DNA of 64,000 nt from contig JAODTK010002887.1 of NCBI GenBank assembly GCA_026419785.1, forward strand, positions 248,001-312,000, given 5' to 3'. The notes beneath the pieces were generated by a model. That model was not told the origin of the DNA. It was given only the letters and a program-made list of their open reading frames with translations, and searched no databases. The number at the start of each line of letters is the position of its first letter. The first letter of the stretch is position 1. This DNA comes from Sclerodactyla briareus (taxonomy: Eukaryota > Echinodermata > Holothuroidea > Dendrochirotida > Sclerodactylidae). The position numbers and the translations under genes were made by a program. Shown here in pieces: positions 45,876 to 58,164 of this stretch.

Positions 45876-47731
45876 TCTGCAGTCATGACATGTGTTGTGT
45901 GTGTGTGTGTGTGTGTGACTCCTAGCCTTGTTAACACGATACTCAACCTCGCTTGATGGATCAAGTCCGTACTTTTGTTATATGGGTTCCCCCTAAGGTT
46001 ATCATGATCCCTAGTGTTTTGGGGTCAGGTCGTCAGTCATCTGAGGTCAGGAGAGGGTCAAAGCTTGACAATCTTGTTAACACATAAGTCCAGAATGCCT
46101 GGTCCGATGCAGGTTGAAATTTGGTATGCCGCTTTCTTATGAGGAGCAACCGGAACCCCATTGCCTATGGTGTAATTCGGGTCGAGATTCGGGAAAAGGT
46201 CTCCCCCTGAGGTTAGAGAGTTCAAAGTCTAAAAATCTTGTTAACTCAACCCGTCGATAAGTCCAGAATGCCTGGTTCCGATCAGGTTGAGAACTCGGTA
46301 TGCAGCTGTCGTATGAGGCGTACAGGACTCTAGAGTGTTTTTGGTGTAAATCGGGAAGATCAGATTGGGGGGTACAGGAAACCACCACATTATCTATTGT
46401 GTAATTGGCGGGAGCAGGGGGCCAGATTCGGGAAAAAAAATTGGAAATTGTGAAAATGATAATATGCCAATTTGAGGTTCATTATAACCAGATAACTCGA
46501 CCCCCACTTGATGGATCACGTTTCATACTTAGTATATGGGTTCCCCATAATGAGGACACCATTATCTCTATTGTTCTGGTGTCAGGTCAGGTCCCAGGTC
46601 TCTGAGTCATTAGAGCAAAGTCCTGAAAATCTTGTTACACGATAAGTCCAGAATGCCTGGTTTCATCAGGTTGAAAATCGGTATGCAGCTTTCTTCGAGA
46701 TAACATGAAGTCTATTGTTTTTTGGTGTTATTGGGGAGGTCAGATTCGGGAAGAACTGGGAAATTGGTGAAACTTGAATAATTTTGCAAATTTTAGCTCG
46801 TTAACACGGTAACTCGACCCGCACGTGGATGGATCGATTCATACTTGGTATTGGTTCCCCATAATGATACATGATCCCTATTGTTTTGGGGTCAGATCAA
46901 AGGTCCTCTGAGGTCAGAGAAGTCCAGATTCTGAAAAATCTTTTTAACACAATAATTCCAGAATTGCTGGCCGATCAAGTTGAATTCGTATGCAGGCTTT
47001 GTTTTGAGATAACAGACCCTATTGTTTTTTGTGTAATATAAAAAAAATAAAAAAAATGGAAAATTGGGAAATTGGGAATAATTGAAGTTTCATCAGCTCG
47101 TTAACACGATAACTCGATAAGTCGAACCACGTTGATGGATCAAGCTGATACTTGGTACGTTGTGTTCCCCCATTATAGTAACATTGACACTATTGTTTTG
47201 GAGTCAGTTGAGAGGTCGTCTGAGGTCACCAGAGTCAAGTCCAGAATATTGGTCGTTCTGATCAGGTTGAAATTTAGTGTGTATCCTTTCTATGGGGAGT
47301 ACATGAACCCGTTTGTTTTTTGTTTAGGTCCGGGTTTGCACTTTGGTCAAAAACTGAGAATTTGTGAATAGTCGATATTTTGCCCAAGGTTGTTGGCTTG
47401 TAAGCATGATACCAACTTCATTTGGATGATTAGGCCCATACTTGTTATGTGGTCCCCCCACAATGAGTACATGGACCCTTTGTTTTTTGTGGTCAGGATC
47501 AGAGGTCATCTGAGGTCACCATAGGTCGAAGTCTGAATATCCTGAAATTCAGTGTGTACTCCCTATCAAGAGTATAGGAACCCTTTGGTTGGTTGGGATT
47601 AACGGGAAATTTTGATTGATGTTATGTTGCCCATGAAGAGCTGGTGGCAACTCCATTTGGTCCTGTTGTCTACTATAGGTTGCCAGAAAGCGTCAAGGAA
47701 TCACTAAGCCTTTTGGCTTTCTGGTTCGCCA
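45851..47731 (-). mobile_element. Tandem-core family 2, expanded copy (about five cores)
   Basis: Inverted relative to the short copy at 44555-44890. It has a terminal hairpin at 45851-45875, a TG repeat (about 45890-45918), then about five diverged cores to 47690 and the other end AAGCC-TTTT-GGCTT-TCTGG (47706-47725). Each core carries CTTGTTAACACGATAA, TCCAGAATGCCTGG, CTATTGTTTTGG and GGTCAGAGGTC-like words. The GGTCAG(A)GGTC block recurs near 46025, 46575, 46895, 47208 and 47488, about 300 bases apart for most intervals. No coding frame is conserved. Confidence 0.8.
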
Positions 47732-49000
47732 CATATTTTCTCTCAAACTCAGCAATGGTTAAACTTCTTTTGAAATCTACAAATACAAGCCTGAACTAGA
47801 GGGGGTTGGCACCCCCTCCCCCATCTACGTACGCCAATAAAGGCCATAGACGATCGATGGCGCGGGCGAGGGCCTCCAAAATACGGCGCGTGAAAGTGAT
47901 ATTCTGATTCGCGCCAAATTGTCTGCCATCGCCGCCTCTCAGCTCACAGAATTCTCTGAGTGGCAACAACGTACGCTAATTCTCTGACGGTATTCACGCT
48001 AATTCGCTCTTGAATGGAAGGTAAGAATATTTCATTCCACCTCAGTGTTGTTTAAACCCCCCCTTGACTACGAATTTAATTATTATAGATCCTTATTACT
48101 GTGAATCATCAGTAACACTTATGATCTTATCACTTATCACATTTCAGCAGAACTTTTTTCATTCTTGAAGTGGCAGTCTCACAAGCAGAAGGTGTTCTTT
48201 GCTAAAATTCTGTGAAGATGATTCGTTTTTATAGGCGACGCGCGACCAATGTTTCCTCATAAAATTCCCTTTGCGATTTCGCGATTTAGGCCTACTATCG
48301 CCGCAGAAGCTTAATATTTGTCCGGCTTTGGTAAGTTACCCGAGTTAGCCAGAGTATTTATTTCATTGTTTTCACAGAGCTAACATGATCCAATTAGCCC
48401 CTACCGTGTCTGCGTATTGAGTGATTGAACCTTGACTCGACAGTTAGTCAGCACTACAGCCGGATTTTGCAATGCCAATGGCAGTGCAGGTGTGAAGTGT
48501 GATTGCCATACTATCCTACCCTAACTATTTGGAGGCTACATCAGTACATGTGATAGTTGGTACATTCATTGCCCTACAGTGTCACTGTGTCACAGTGAGT
48601 GATTGCGATGAGTTTGTAATCAGTAGCTAGGCTAGTTCTTGAACACAGGCTTTTAAATTTAATGTTCGTATGCTCAGCATATCACAAGCTCTTATTTTAT
48701 TGCAGTAAAAAGAAAATGACCTCACATGGACGTAATCAATCGCCAAGGAGTCTATGTCTGACTTCACTGGTACACTGCCTCCCTCCCGTGAAATAATTTC
48801 TCTTGAAAATACACAAATACTGCCCAAGATCAACAGAAATGTTGTATATTTTGGAATGAAAGGGAAGTTCCAGGCAAGAGACATGTTTCCCTACTTTCCA
48901 GCATCTTTTCAAATCACTTCCATCCGTATTTGAGTGCTCCGAACGACCCCCTGCAAGATCGAAACACTGAGTTCAAACTTCCGCCTTTGGCTAATGCGCC
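47732..49000. other. No coding gene recognised apart from the promoter-like patch
   Basis: Sequence after the CpG-rich patch is AT-rich. A second donor-like TTTGGTAAGT lies at about 48326-48335. No exon is recognised. Confidence 0.3.
47840..48022 (+). promoter_or_regulatory. CpG-rich patch ending in a donor-like site (possible first exon)
   Basis: GC- and CpG-rich sequence (GATGGCGCGGGCGAGGGC, TACGGCGCGTGAAAG) is unlike the AT-rich surroundings. It ends with ATGGAAG at 48014-48020, directly joined to a strong donor GTAAGAAT. A 5' exon is possible. No TATA box or following exon could be identified. Confidence 0.25.
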
Positions 49001-49027
49001 CTGACACAGCGCTACTGTGCACAGCGC

Positions 49028-49094
49028 CATCTTAGCGTGACTATTGAGAATCCTCCTTAATTGTGACGTAAGCCGACCCAGACTGCTATTTATA
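49028..49094 (-). promoter_or_regulatory. Promoter-like arrangement, minus strand (TATA, CRE, AAGATGGCG)
   Basis: On the minus strand TATAAATA (49094-49087) is followed by TTACGTCA (about 49071-49064) and AAGATGGCGCTGTG, whose ATG is 49030-49028. AAGATGGCG at the start codon matches the YY1-type motif common at animal transcription starts. The ATG opens a 38-codon frame (MALCTVALCQGALAKGGSLN...) of unknown function. A similar ATGGCGCTGTGTACTGTA occurs in the opposite orientation at 49766. Confidence 0.3.
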
Positions 49095-49129
49095 ACCGAA
49101 TAACACGATAACAATGTTATACCAGTCCA

Positions 49130-52100
49130 ACTATGAACTGTTATTTGATCACGTCACTCGAAGTTTTAGCATGGCCTCGTTGAAACAATCATACTTTATA
49201 ATCTGTACTACCCCTTCCCCTTTCTAATTAGCATGTTCACACAATTTATTGTCGAAAATTTCGAACAAATGACTGGATTTTGCCGACATAAATCAAACTG
49301 ACGAAAACAAGCAGTCACATGATTAAAATGACCAATCCGATTATGCGCCTTCTACGATGACTGTCATAGGAAATTTGTACAGTGGAATCTATCTCCACAT
49401 ACACTTACTCAATGGGCATCTCTAATATAACTTTGTTGTACGTCGGATCGAGCGAGTTCGAAAAGATTGTTGGCGAGTGGGCAATTTATTGCTTCTGTGA
49501 TATTTTCTAATCGGATGTAGGCCATAACTTCACTAGAAACGAATTGGATACTCCCCACCAGTGTAATTATGCATCCAATTTGTTCTCAATTAACAGTATT
49601 CTTTGTTTGAAAGAATTATGATATGAACTGGCGTTCTGCTACATGTACTTCTGGGGCGCTGAGCGCTACTCACATACGTACGTACATGCACACACTGAGG
49701 CTATGCTGATTGCTTGGTCGTTGACTTCGTCACGATATTGGGGGATATTTGAGAGTTGTGCAATCATGGCGCTGTGTACTGTACCGCGCTGTGGGTATGA
49801 CTAGCAACCAAGGACGAGACTTTGAATTCACTGTGACAATGATAACAGAGGTCTTTCAAGTCTATCAAACCACCATTAGGAATGTCTGAAAAATATCTAG
49901 AAATGCAAGGACACATACCTCTTGCCTGAGTTCCTCGTTAACCTCTTAAGAATAAGAGCCTAGAACACCGATGCAGGATTTCAAAGATTAAGAGGCATCA
50001 AATTGAGGTATGCCCCCGAGACATTGCCAGATCTGACTCGACTTGAGTACATAGCATTCTTAATACCTTTCAGTATCATTGTAGCATGGTCCATCATCAA
50101 TGCACCAAGCACTCTAACTGCGATATTTTCTATTTTATGACTCAAATCCAAGAATAATACAACCATTGGAATCACCTCCTCACGCTCTTCAAAATGATCC
50201 TAATTGGGTTGTATCTCGTAAAAATTCAGGAAACTGTAAGAAGAACAACAAAATAAGTCATTTTATTTGAACCCACCTCAATTTCACATTTGGAACTGGG
50301 TCGGACCTGCCACTAAATTCATACTATTTTCTCACGAAGTTATAGAACAGATATATGATATAATTAATCTCATTCTCTACTACAAATTGAGATTGGACCT
50401 ATAAAGAACGATGAACAGTCATAGAGGCTGAAAACAATCTACCGATTTTCAGAAAAAGGCTACCAGCTTAGGCCACAATTTAGTGTGGCTAGGTAAAGGA
50501 CAGATGCACAAATCGAAGGGGGTGGACGATATAGCCTAGGCTGAATAACGTTACGACTGATACGAGTGCCTGTGAGTCAACGTTACAAGCCCCTGTGTCC
50601 TTAAACATTGTGTTACACAATGTTACACATACCTACCTCCACAGTTCTGTGGAGGTGTACCGTAACATGTCATAGGCCTACATTCTGTTCTAGAACTAGT
50701 CAGTAGCATGCCATAGACCTTTGCACTAGCATGTTGTGGTGCACTGTGGGATAGTTCTGATGCATGCTGGGATACTTCAGGGGGCAGTTCTGTGTTAGCA
50801 TGTATTGGGAAACCTTGTAAATTTAAATTAACTTCCTCATTCTCTGTGCATATTTTCTCGCTGCAATTCCTATTTGGCCTTCCATATTGCCCACTTTGCC
50901 CCCTGAGCTAAACCACAATGCATTGCGAGAGGCTATTTGCAAAAAGGCTATAGCCTGGACCCCCTCAATCTTGCTAACTTTCGTGTACCCATTCACAGAT
51001 CCAAGATACGCATTAACTGCCTACAACCCAGTTACAAAAAATCAACATTCAGAGGGTGTGAGACATGTTCTTCCAGTCGACATAATCTTGTAGTTGAAAT
51101 AGTTTCATAAACTTTTTGAGGTTCACATTCCATTACTATCCAAAATTTGGTTACCCGCCAGTATTGCGCAACTGGTCCTAATTTCTACATTGTGCGTATT
51201 CTGGTCATTACCTGGATGCACTGGAAGCTGAAAAAAATGCATATCACATTGATGTGAGGAGGCGAATGGTTGAAACTCTGAAAAGAGCGACGGCAGAGTA
51301 AAAGTGGGACATTTTCTCTGCTAGATGAAATAAATCTGGATGACATCAAAAATTTGAAGATGCCGGAACAGGCGTCTTGGGGAATGGGTCAATTTTGGTA
51401 GTCGTCCTGAGATTCTCCTATCAAGGTGAACAAATCGTTCCTGTTTAAGGAGGATATTATTTATTCATGGGACTGTCATATTGTATTTTTCCCACAGTGC
51501 AACATTCCCTATATGTGAATCTATAGGAGACATTATTTCAACCCCTCTAAAAATTTGTACAGTCTGAGTCTCAATTTTCATTCATATCCGGGGCCTGGTG
51601 TCTGAACTACAAAAAGGCAGTTTTTGGATGGTCGCTGTCATTGCAAATTTTGAGATATTTGAGTAAGCTTTTTGGATCAGGTATGTCACCGTCTTTCCAA
51701 TCAGCAGTTCCAGTTGTGATTAGTGGGGACTACATGACAAGCATGATGTCAATACAGACGGTAACACTTACACAGCAATGGAAAACCACAATCTGTATCA
51801 TCGGCCTGCTCGCCTTGAGGTTAAATTATCAATAAGCGCAGATATGACTGTGTTGGTTGTATCTGATGGTCCGCAACAACTGTGTTATATAACTTAACGA
51901 TTCCCTGACCTGAGAATCTTCAGAAGTCTCCCAAACAGGAGAAATCTCCAGACTGGAGTCATACCTGAGTCATTACATTAATAATTGCCTGCTCTCATAC
52001 CCAACTAGATTCAATCCAAAGTTCAGGACACTGAAGTCCCTGAAATAGCATTACACTGATAACAGAAACGTTTACTCACATAGAAGTATAGGCGAGCTCC

Positions 52101-53900
52101 TGCTGCCCATATGCACTCTTGTTTGACCTGTGGCTTGACTTGAATACGGTAGCAGGCAGAGTTGATGAATTGAGCAGTACTGATCACTGATATGCTATGG
52201 GAATATTCTCGACTGTCTCTTTTTGGTCCTATGCAAAGTTGAAAACACCAACTAGTTGTTATTACTGCATAGGGACAGCATGCACATGCACATCTTGTCT
52301 ACATCTGACAGCATCTGATGGCTTGAAAGTTGTACAATTCTATGGAATGGTTCTTGGTCATTGAAAGCATCAGTATAATGCAAACTTCTAAGTCTACTAC
52401 CTAAAGATCTGATTGGTGATTTTCCACCAACAAGGCTGACTGGGGGAGTTACGAGTTTGTCAACCAATTGGCGATTTTTGGACCTGACACACACTTGTTG
52501 ATATCGATAGGCTATACAATGGAAAGCAGCGTTGAACCATTTTAAATCATGTCGCCAGGGTTTGTACTAACTGATGAGACATTTCCAAACAGGGATGATA
52601 AACCAGAGAATGTAAGCTGTAATTCAGTTTCAGCGTCACACATGGCGATGTATACGAATCAAGCGAGACCTGAAGCCTTGCAGATAATATTGCCAATCTA
52701 GATATCCAGGGGAGTGGGCACTGAGGCATGTTATATTTCACCAGTTCAAATGCGGTGTCATCAAGACATGATACTGAGAGTAAGTGTGACTGGGGCATTA
52801 ATAAATTCATCAGTTTTACCTTCAGGGACTTCTATTTGAATGCAGACTATTCCACTCAATGATATATCTATAATTTCAGAAGAAACAAAGGCCACTGGAA
52901 GTATCGGACTCTTCATGGTACAGTATATGTTTGACAAACTTTTTCACTGGTCACTGCGAAGGGAGGTTGCGCAATGAATGAAACCAGGAAGAAATATTTT
53001 TCTTCTCGGACTAGATGCGCAGAGGTTAATGGGAAGGGAGTGTTAAAATACCTTTTACCTCCGGGACCCCCATTTTACGTCCCCATCTGAAAGGACTATC
53101 AGTGAATTCCAAGACCCGACCACTTATTGGAACCTGGAGGAGCAGAGATTCAGGTTCAATGTGACGCTTTTTCAACCCCCAGCCAAACAGACGAGAATCA
53201 GTGCAAAACCCAAAAACCCACTAACCCCAGAAACTTTGTTAAACCCATGTTTCAACTTCTTTGCAAGTTGAATTGTGCATTCGTTTCACATGCACAAGTG
53301 TGACCAAGGTTAATGTGTTGAAGTATAGCATGTTATGTTTCCATTACTACACCCAACACAAATACCACTCTTTCACATTCAGTAACAGGACAAGGACATG
53401 ATTGATTATATTAAAAGACATGTGGTCAGAGTTTCGCGCTGTGTAGAACCCTTAATCATATTCTTAGCAGAAATGTAACTTTTCTGTGGAGAGGTGTAGC
53501 AAACCTTTAAAAAAGAACTCTGTGAGTCTATTTTGAAACAGTAGCTGAAAATCTAAAAAAAAAAAAAAAAAAAAACCCCACTCTTCCGATGTTGGAATGA
53601 AAGCACGTTTTCGATGTCCATCATAATGGGACAGCGAGCTGACAATTCCGCAAACATTTGGAGCACAGTAGACTTGGAAAAAAAGATACGCAATTAGTTA
53701 CAGGAGATGAATGCACTGTTATCCTACGTCATAATACCAGTCAATAGGAAGACGTTTACGGGGATTGTGACCACACTACAGTGTTATAGACCTCAATACT
53801 CCAGTTGATGTGCTGATCAATTGTAGCGCTTCATCTTGCCTCATTTCAATCCCGGTGGCCGAGTGGCCATAATTTGAATCATCAACTGAAACGTTGATGT
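49130..53900. other. No gene recognised (4.8 kb); small hairpin and poly-A
   Basis: AT-rich. There is a perfect hairpin ACCTCCACAG-TT-CTGTGGAGGT at 50635-50656 and A21 at 53555-53575. Open frames are short and unrecognised. I could not recognise an exon series on either strand. Confidence 0.35.
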
Positions 53901-53919
53901 TTTGAAACCGCTTTTTTTC

Positions 53920-56900
53920 TCGCCTGAACTTTGTTCAAGGAAGACATGGTGGTCACTTTTGTTGTGTGTGTGGCTGTTCTGTCTGTCCTGTCTGTCCGTT
54001 CCGTATGTGCGGTTAGATATCTCCTGACCGTGGAAGCATCATGCTGGACCTTCTTGTGATGTGCGACGGTGAAGATTGCCGATGTGCATCCAACTTTTTC
54101 GTCACCAAAGACATTCTCATTGGCATAAATTTGCATATGTTATGAAAATTGGCCCAAGCTTGTGTAACAAGATATCTCTTGAATCGGTAGAATGCATTGG
54201 TGATGCCCGTTCAGGTATACCAACTATGAAGCGTACACGAATCATCAGATTCCTGGCCTGATATATGCTAATTTAATAGTCTAATTTTGCATAATTTCTG
54301 ACATTTTTGAAGTTTTGTTGGATTTTGACGAAAATTGGTGGAGATGGGTTTATCTATAGTCCCAATGAATTTTACAATATGATAGGGCCCCAATTCATTT
54401 TAATGTTACTATCTGTCATTCAAGGTCACTTAGGGGTCAAACTGTTTTCTGGCCATAATATCGGTAAGAATTGATATCCGTGAAGGCTGGAAGGTTCACC
54501 ATTGTGGCTAATGGTTACCTGAATGTGTGTGACTCGTGACCGCAATTTGGACCTCTGTCGGGTGGTCATGGTGTTAAAGGTTGAGTCTTGAATCGTGTGC
54601 TTATTTAAGGAGGTGACAGGCACAAAAAAGGAACTGGTTATTTTTGGATATGTGATAGACTTTGTGGTGCTGTTATGGAGGCGACCACCTCCCGCTCGAT
54701 CAGACCATACTTTGTAGTTACAAGAGGTCAAGTTTTAATTTAATAGCTTTTTCGCCATCAATTGGGCGTGTTCATTGAATTTGGCCATACTGCTTCTAGG
54801 AGTGGATGCATCACATGGAAGTAACAATTTTTATACAAACCGCCATGCTCATTGACCAGGTCATCAAGTTCACTTAGGGGTCAAAAACTGATTTAGGTAC
54901 TTTTTGGCATAGCACTGGGCATGTTCATCAGGTGCAAAATGCTCCTAGGCTAGGAGTGGATGTATCACATGGAGATCCAATTTCATAAAAACTGCCATGT
55001 CATTAAAGGTCATTCAGGTCATTAGGGTTCAAAAACTGTTTTCTGGCATAATCGGAGATTGAATTCTGTGAAGGCCCTGGGGCAGGTTCACCATTGTTAT
55101 CTAATTGTTGACCTGCATGTGTGTGACCTCTGACTCTCAATTTGACCTCTTCGGGTGGTCATGTGGTTAAAGGTTGAGTCTTGAATAAATTTGCTTATTA
55201 AGGAGTTACGGGCACAAAAAATAGAAACTGGTATTTTGGATATGTGATAGACTTTGTGTGCTTATGGAGGAGACCAACTCTCCGCTCGATCGGACGCATA
55301 CTTTGGTAAGTTACAGAGGTCAAAGATTTAATTTAATAGCTTTTTTCGCAATAAATTGGGCGTGTTCATTGGAATGCAATATGCTTCTAGAGTGGATGCA
55401 TCACATGGAGTAGTAACAATTTTTATCAAAACCGCAGGTCTGAAGTCTCAAAGTTCACTAGGGTAAAAACTGATTTTAGTAGCTTTTTGCATAGCACTGG
55501 GCATGTTCATCAGAATGCAATGCTCCTAGGAGTGGAATTTATCACATGGAGAGTTACAAGTTCATAAAAACGCCATGTTCATTAAGGTCATTCAAGTCAT
55601 TAGGGGTCCAAAACTGTTTTCTGGCCATAATCGGAGAATTGAATTTCTGTGAAGGCTGGAAGTTGCACCATGGTGATGATAATTGTTGACCTGCATGTGT
55701 GTGCCTCTGACCTCAATTTGGACCTCTGTCGGGTGGTCCATGTTTGGTTAAGGTTTGAGTTCTTGAATACATGTGGCTTATTTAAGGAGGTTAGGGCACA
55801 CAAAATAGAAACTGTTATTTTTGGATATGTGATAGACCTTTGGTGCTTCTTTAATGGAGGAGACCAACCCCGCTTCGATCGTACGCATACTTTGGTAGTA
55901 AAGAGGTCAAAGTTTAATTTAATACTTTTTCGCATCAATTGGGCGTGTCCATTGAATGCAATATGCTTCTATGAGTGGATGCAATCACATGGAGAGTACA
56001 CTTTTTATAAAACCGCCATGTCATTGAAGGTCATCAAGTGTCATTAGGGGTCAAAACCTTATTTTAGTACTTTTTGGCAATAGCATGGCATGTTCATCAG
56101 AATGCAATGCTCCTAGGAGTGGATGTATCACCTGGATTTCAATTTTCATAAATGCTGCCATGTCATTAAAGGTCATTCAGGTTCATTAGGGGTCAAAAAT
56201 GTTTTCTGGCCATATCGGAGAATTGAATTTCTTTGAAGGTCTGGAAGGGTTCACCGATTGTGATATAATTGTTGACCTTCATGTGTGTGACCTCTGACCT
56301 CAATTTGACCTCTGTCGGTGTCCATGTGTTGCAAGGTTGATCTTGCATAAATGTGCTTCTTTAAGGATTTACGGGCAAAAAAAATAGAAACTGGTTAGTT
56401 TTTGGATATGTATAGAAAAAAAACCTTTGTGTGCTTTAGGGAGGGACTAACTCACCCCTTCCGATCACTCTTACTTTGGTAGTTACAGGGGTCCAAAGTT
56501 TAATTTAATAGCTGTTCGACATAACATTTGGCGTGTTCATTGGAATGAATATGCTTCTAGAGTGGATGCATCACATGGCGAGTAACACTTTTTATAAAAC
56601 CGCCATGTCTTGAAGTCAGCAATGTCCCACGTAGGGGTCAAAAACTGATTTTAGTAACTTTTTGGCACCAGCACTTGCCGCATGGTTCATTCAGAATGGC
56701 AAATGCTCCTAGGAGTGGATTATCACATTGAGAGTGTACAATTTTCATAAAAACTGCCTTTCATTAAAGGTCATTCAAGGTCACTCAGGGTCAAAAACTG
56801 TTTTTCCTGGCCATAATCGAAGAACTGAATATCTGTGAGGACTGGAAGGTTCAACATGTGATATATTGTTGACCTGCATGTGTGTGACCTCTGACCTCAA

Positions 56901-57300
56901 TTTTGCCCTGTTGGGTGGTCATGTGGTTAAAGGTTGAGTCTTGAATATGTGCTGATTTAAGGAGTTACGGGCAAAAATAAAATAGAAACTGGTATTTTGG
57001 TTATGTGATAGACCTTTGTATGCCTTATGGAGAGACCCCCCCAACTCCGCTTCGATCGACACAAATACTTGGGTAGTTACAAGGGGTCAACGATTAATTA
57101 ATAGCTTTTTCGCAATGACTTGGGCGTGTTCATGGAATGCAATATGCTTCTAGAGTGGGATGCCTCACATGGAGTGTACAATTTTTATAAAAACCGCGCT
57201 GTCATTGAAGTCATTAGGTCACGTAGGGGTCGAATCTGAATTTTTTTGTTTCGTCTGGACTTTGTTCAAAGAGAGCCATGTGTCACTTTTGTCAGTGACA
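53920..57300 (-). mobile_element. Tandem-core family 3 (about 590-base unit, five copies)
   Basis: A terminal hairpin-like CTGAAC-TTT-GTTCAAGG (about 53923-53940) is followed by a TG then CTGT/CCGT-type microsatellite (53960-54003). After a unique stretch come about five tandem units between 54410 and 57240. The landmark GTTTTCTGG (or close) falls at 54444, 55038, 55616, 56201 and 56800, a spacing of 578-599 bases. Within each unit a sub-block of about 170 bases is doubled (GCGTGTTCATTGAATGCAAT...GGATGCATCACATGG and GCATGTTCATCAGAATGCAA...GGATGTATCACATGG). The right edge (57253-57300) repeats the left edge phrase GACTTTGTTCAA...GTCACTTTTGT. Non-coding. Confidence 0.8.
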
Positions 57301-57371
57301 CCTGGCAGTAGCTCTGGTGTGTAGATAGCTGGGGGGATTTAACGTCCCTTGGGATGGGGGCCCCCCCCCCT

Positions 57372-57800
57372 TGTATTAAATGGAATCTTATGGGTGACAA
57401 TATACAGACAAACTTTATATATTGACCATTTTCACTATGAGCTGTTGTCTACTTTTATTTCGCGCCAAAATGTTAACATTGAATCAGGTCACAGGGGTTA
57501 TCAGTGTGTATAAACTGCTTCATTCATGCCAATGTTCAAGTTTGTTGAATTCCATGAATTGTATTAATGTGGTTCACAATTTTTGGCCTGAGATAAGAGA
57601 ACTGATAATGGGTCAACGGAAGTTGATATTGTTCTAATTTGCATAATTAGGCAATCTTAGTTCACATTCCACACAACTGATATGGTAAGCCATTGTCCAA
57701 TTATCCAGTCCCTTATAGATTTTGAAATTGGTCACTGATTGTAGGTGGTTCTGTCAAATGTAATCCAGAATCTTAAGCACTCTTAAATGCCTTGTTCAGA
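57372..57800 (+). repeat. Dispersed repeat, uninterrupted copy
   Basis: ATTAAATGGAAT, ATACAGACAAA, CACTATGAGCTGT, then CGCCAAAATGTTAACATTGA, GTGGTTCACAA, TCTAATTTGCATAATT and GAAATTGGTCACTGATT. The same order is found in 58165-59850, where it is split. Confidence 0.8.
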
Positions 57801-58164
57801 ATGGGTATAGTTTGGGGCACTCTAGTTGACCAGCATGATGCTGAAAGCACTATTATTATAGCATGCTATCAAAAAAAAATGTTGCAGTGATTTCATCATT
57901 TCAACCCCTCATTCCTTTTATTTCCATTCATCTTAACTAGTATTCCTATCCATAACAGACAGCTTTCATCTAATGTCAAACACTGCCTTTTTACCTATAG
58001 GTTCACTCCTGTCCTGTCATAACCTCTCTTCTGGGCCCCCTGACCTGACCATATAAAGTGTAATCCCTCAGTCATTTGTTTACCAACTCCCAGGCACCTA
58101 TTCAAGAATGAAGTGGTCATGTTACACCTGCAGGAGCTGTGGTGTGTGAGATAGGGGAGGGCTG

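Noticed and set aside
55649-56047. A 132-codon frame inside the family 3 array
   Set aside because: Neighbouring units of the same array lack the frame, so it is chance.
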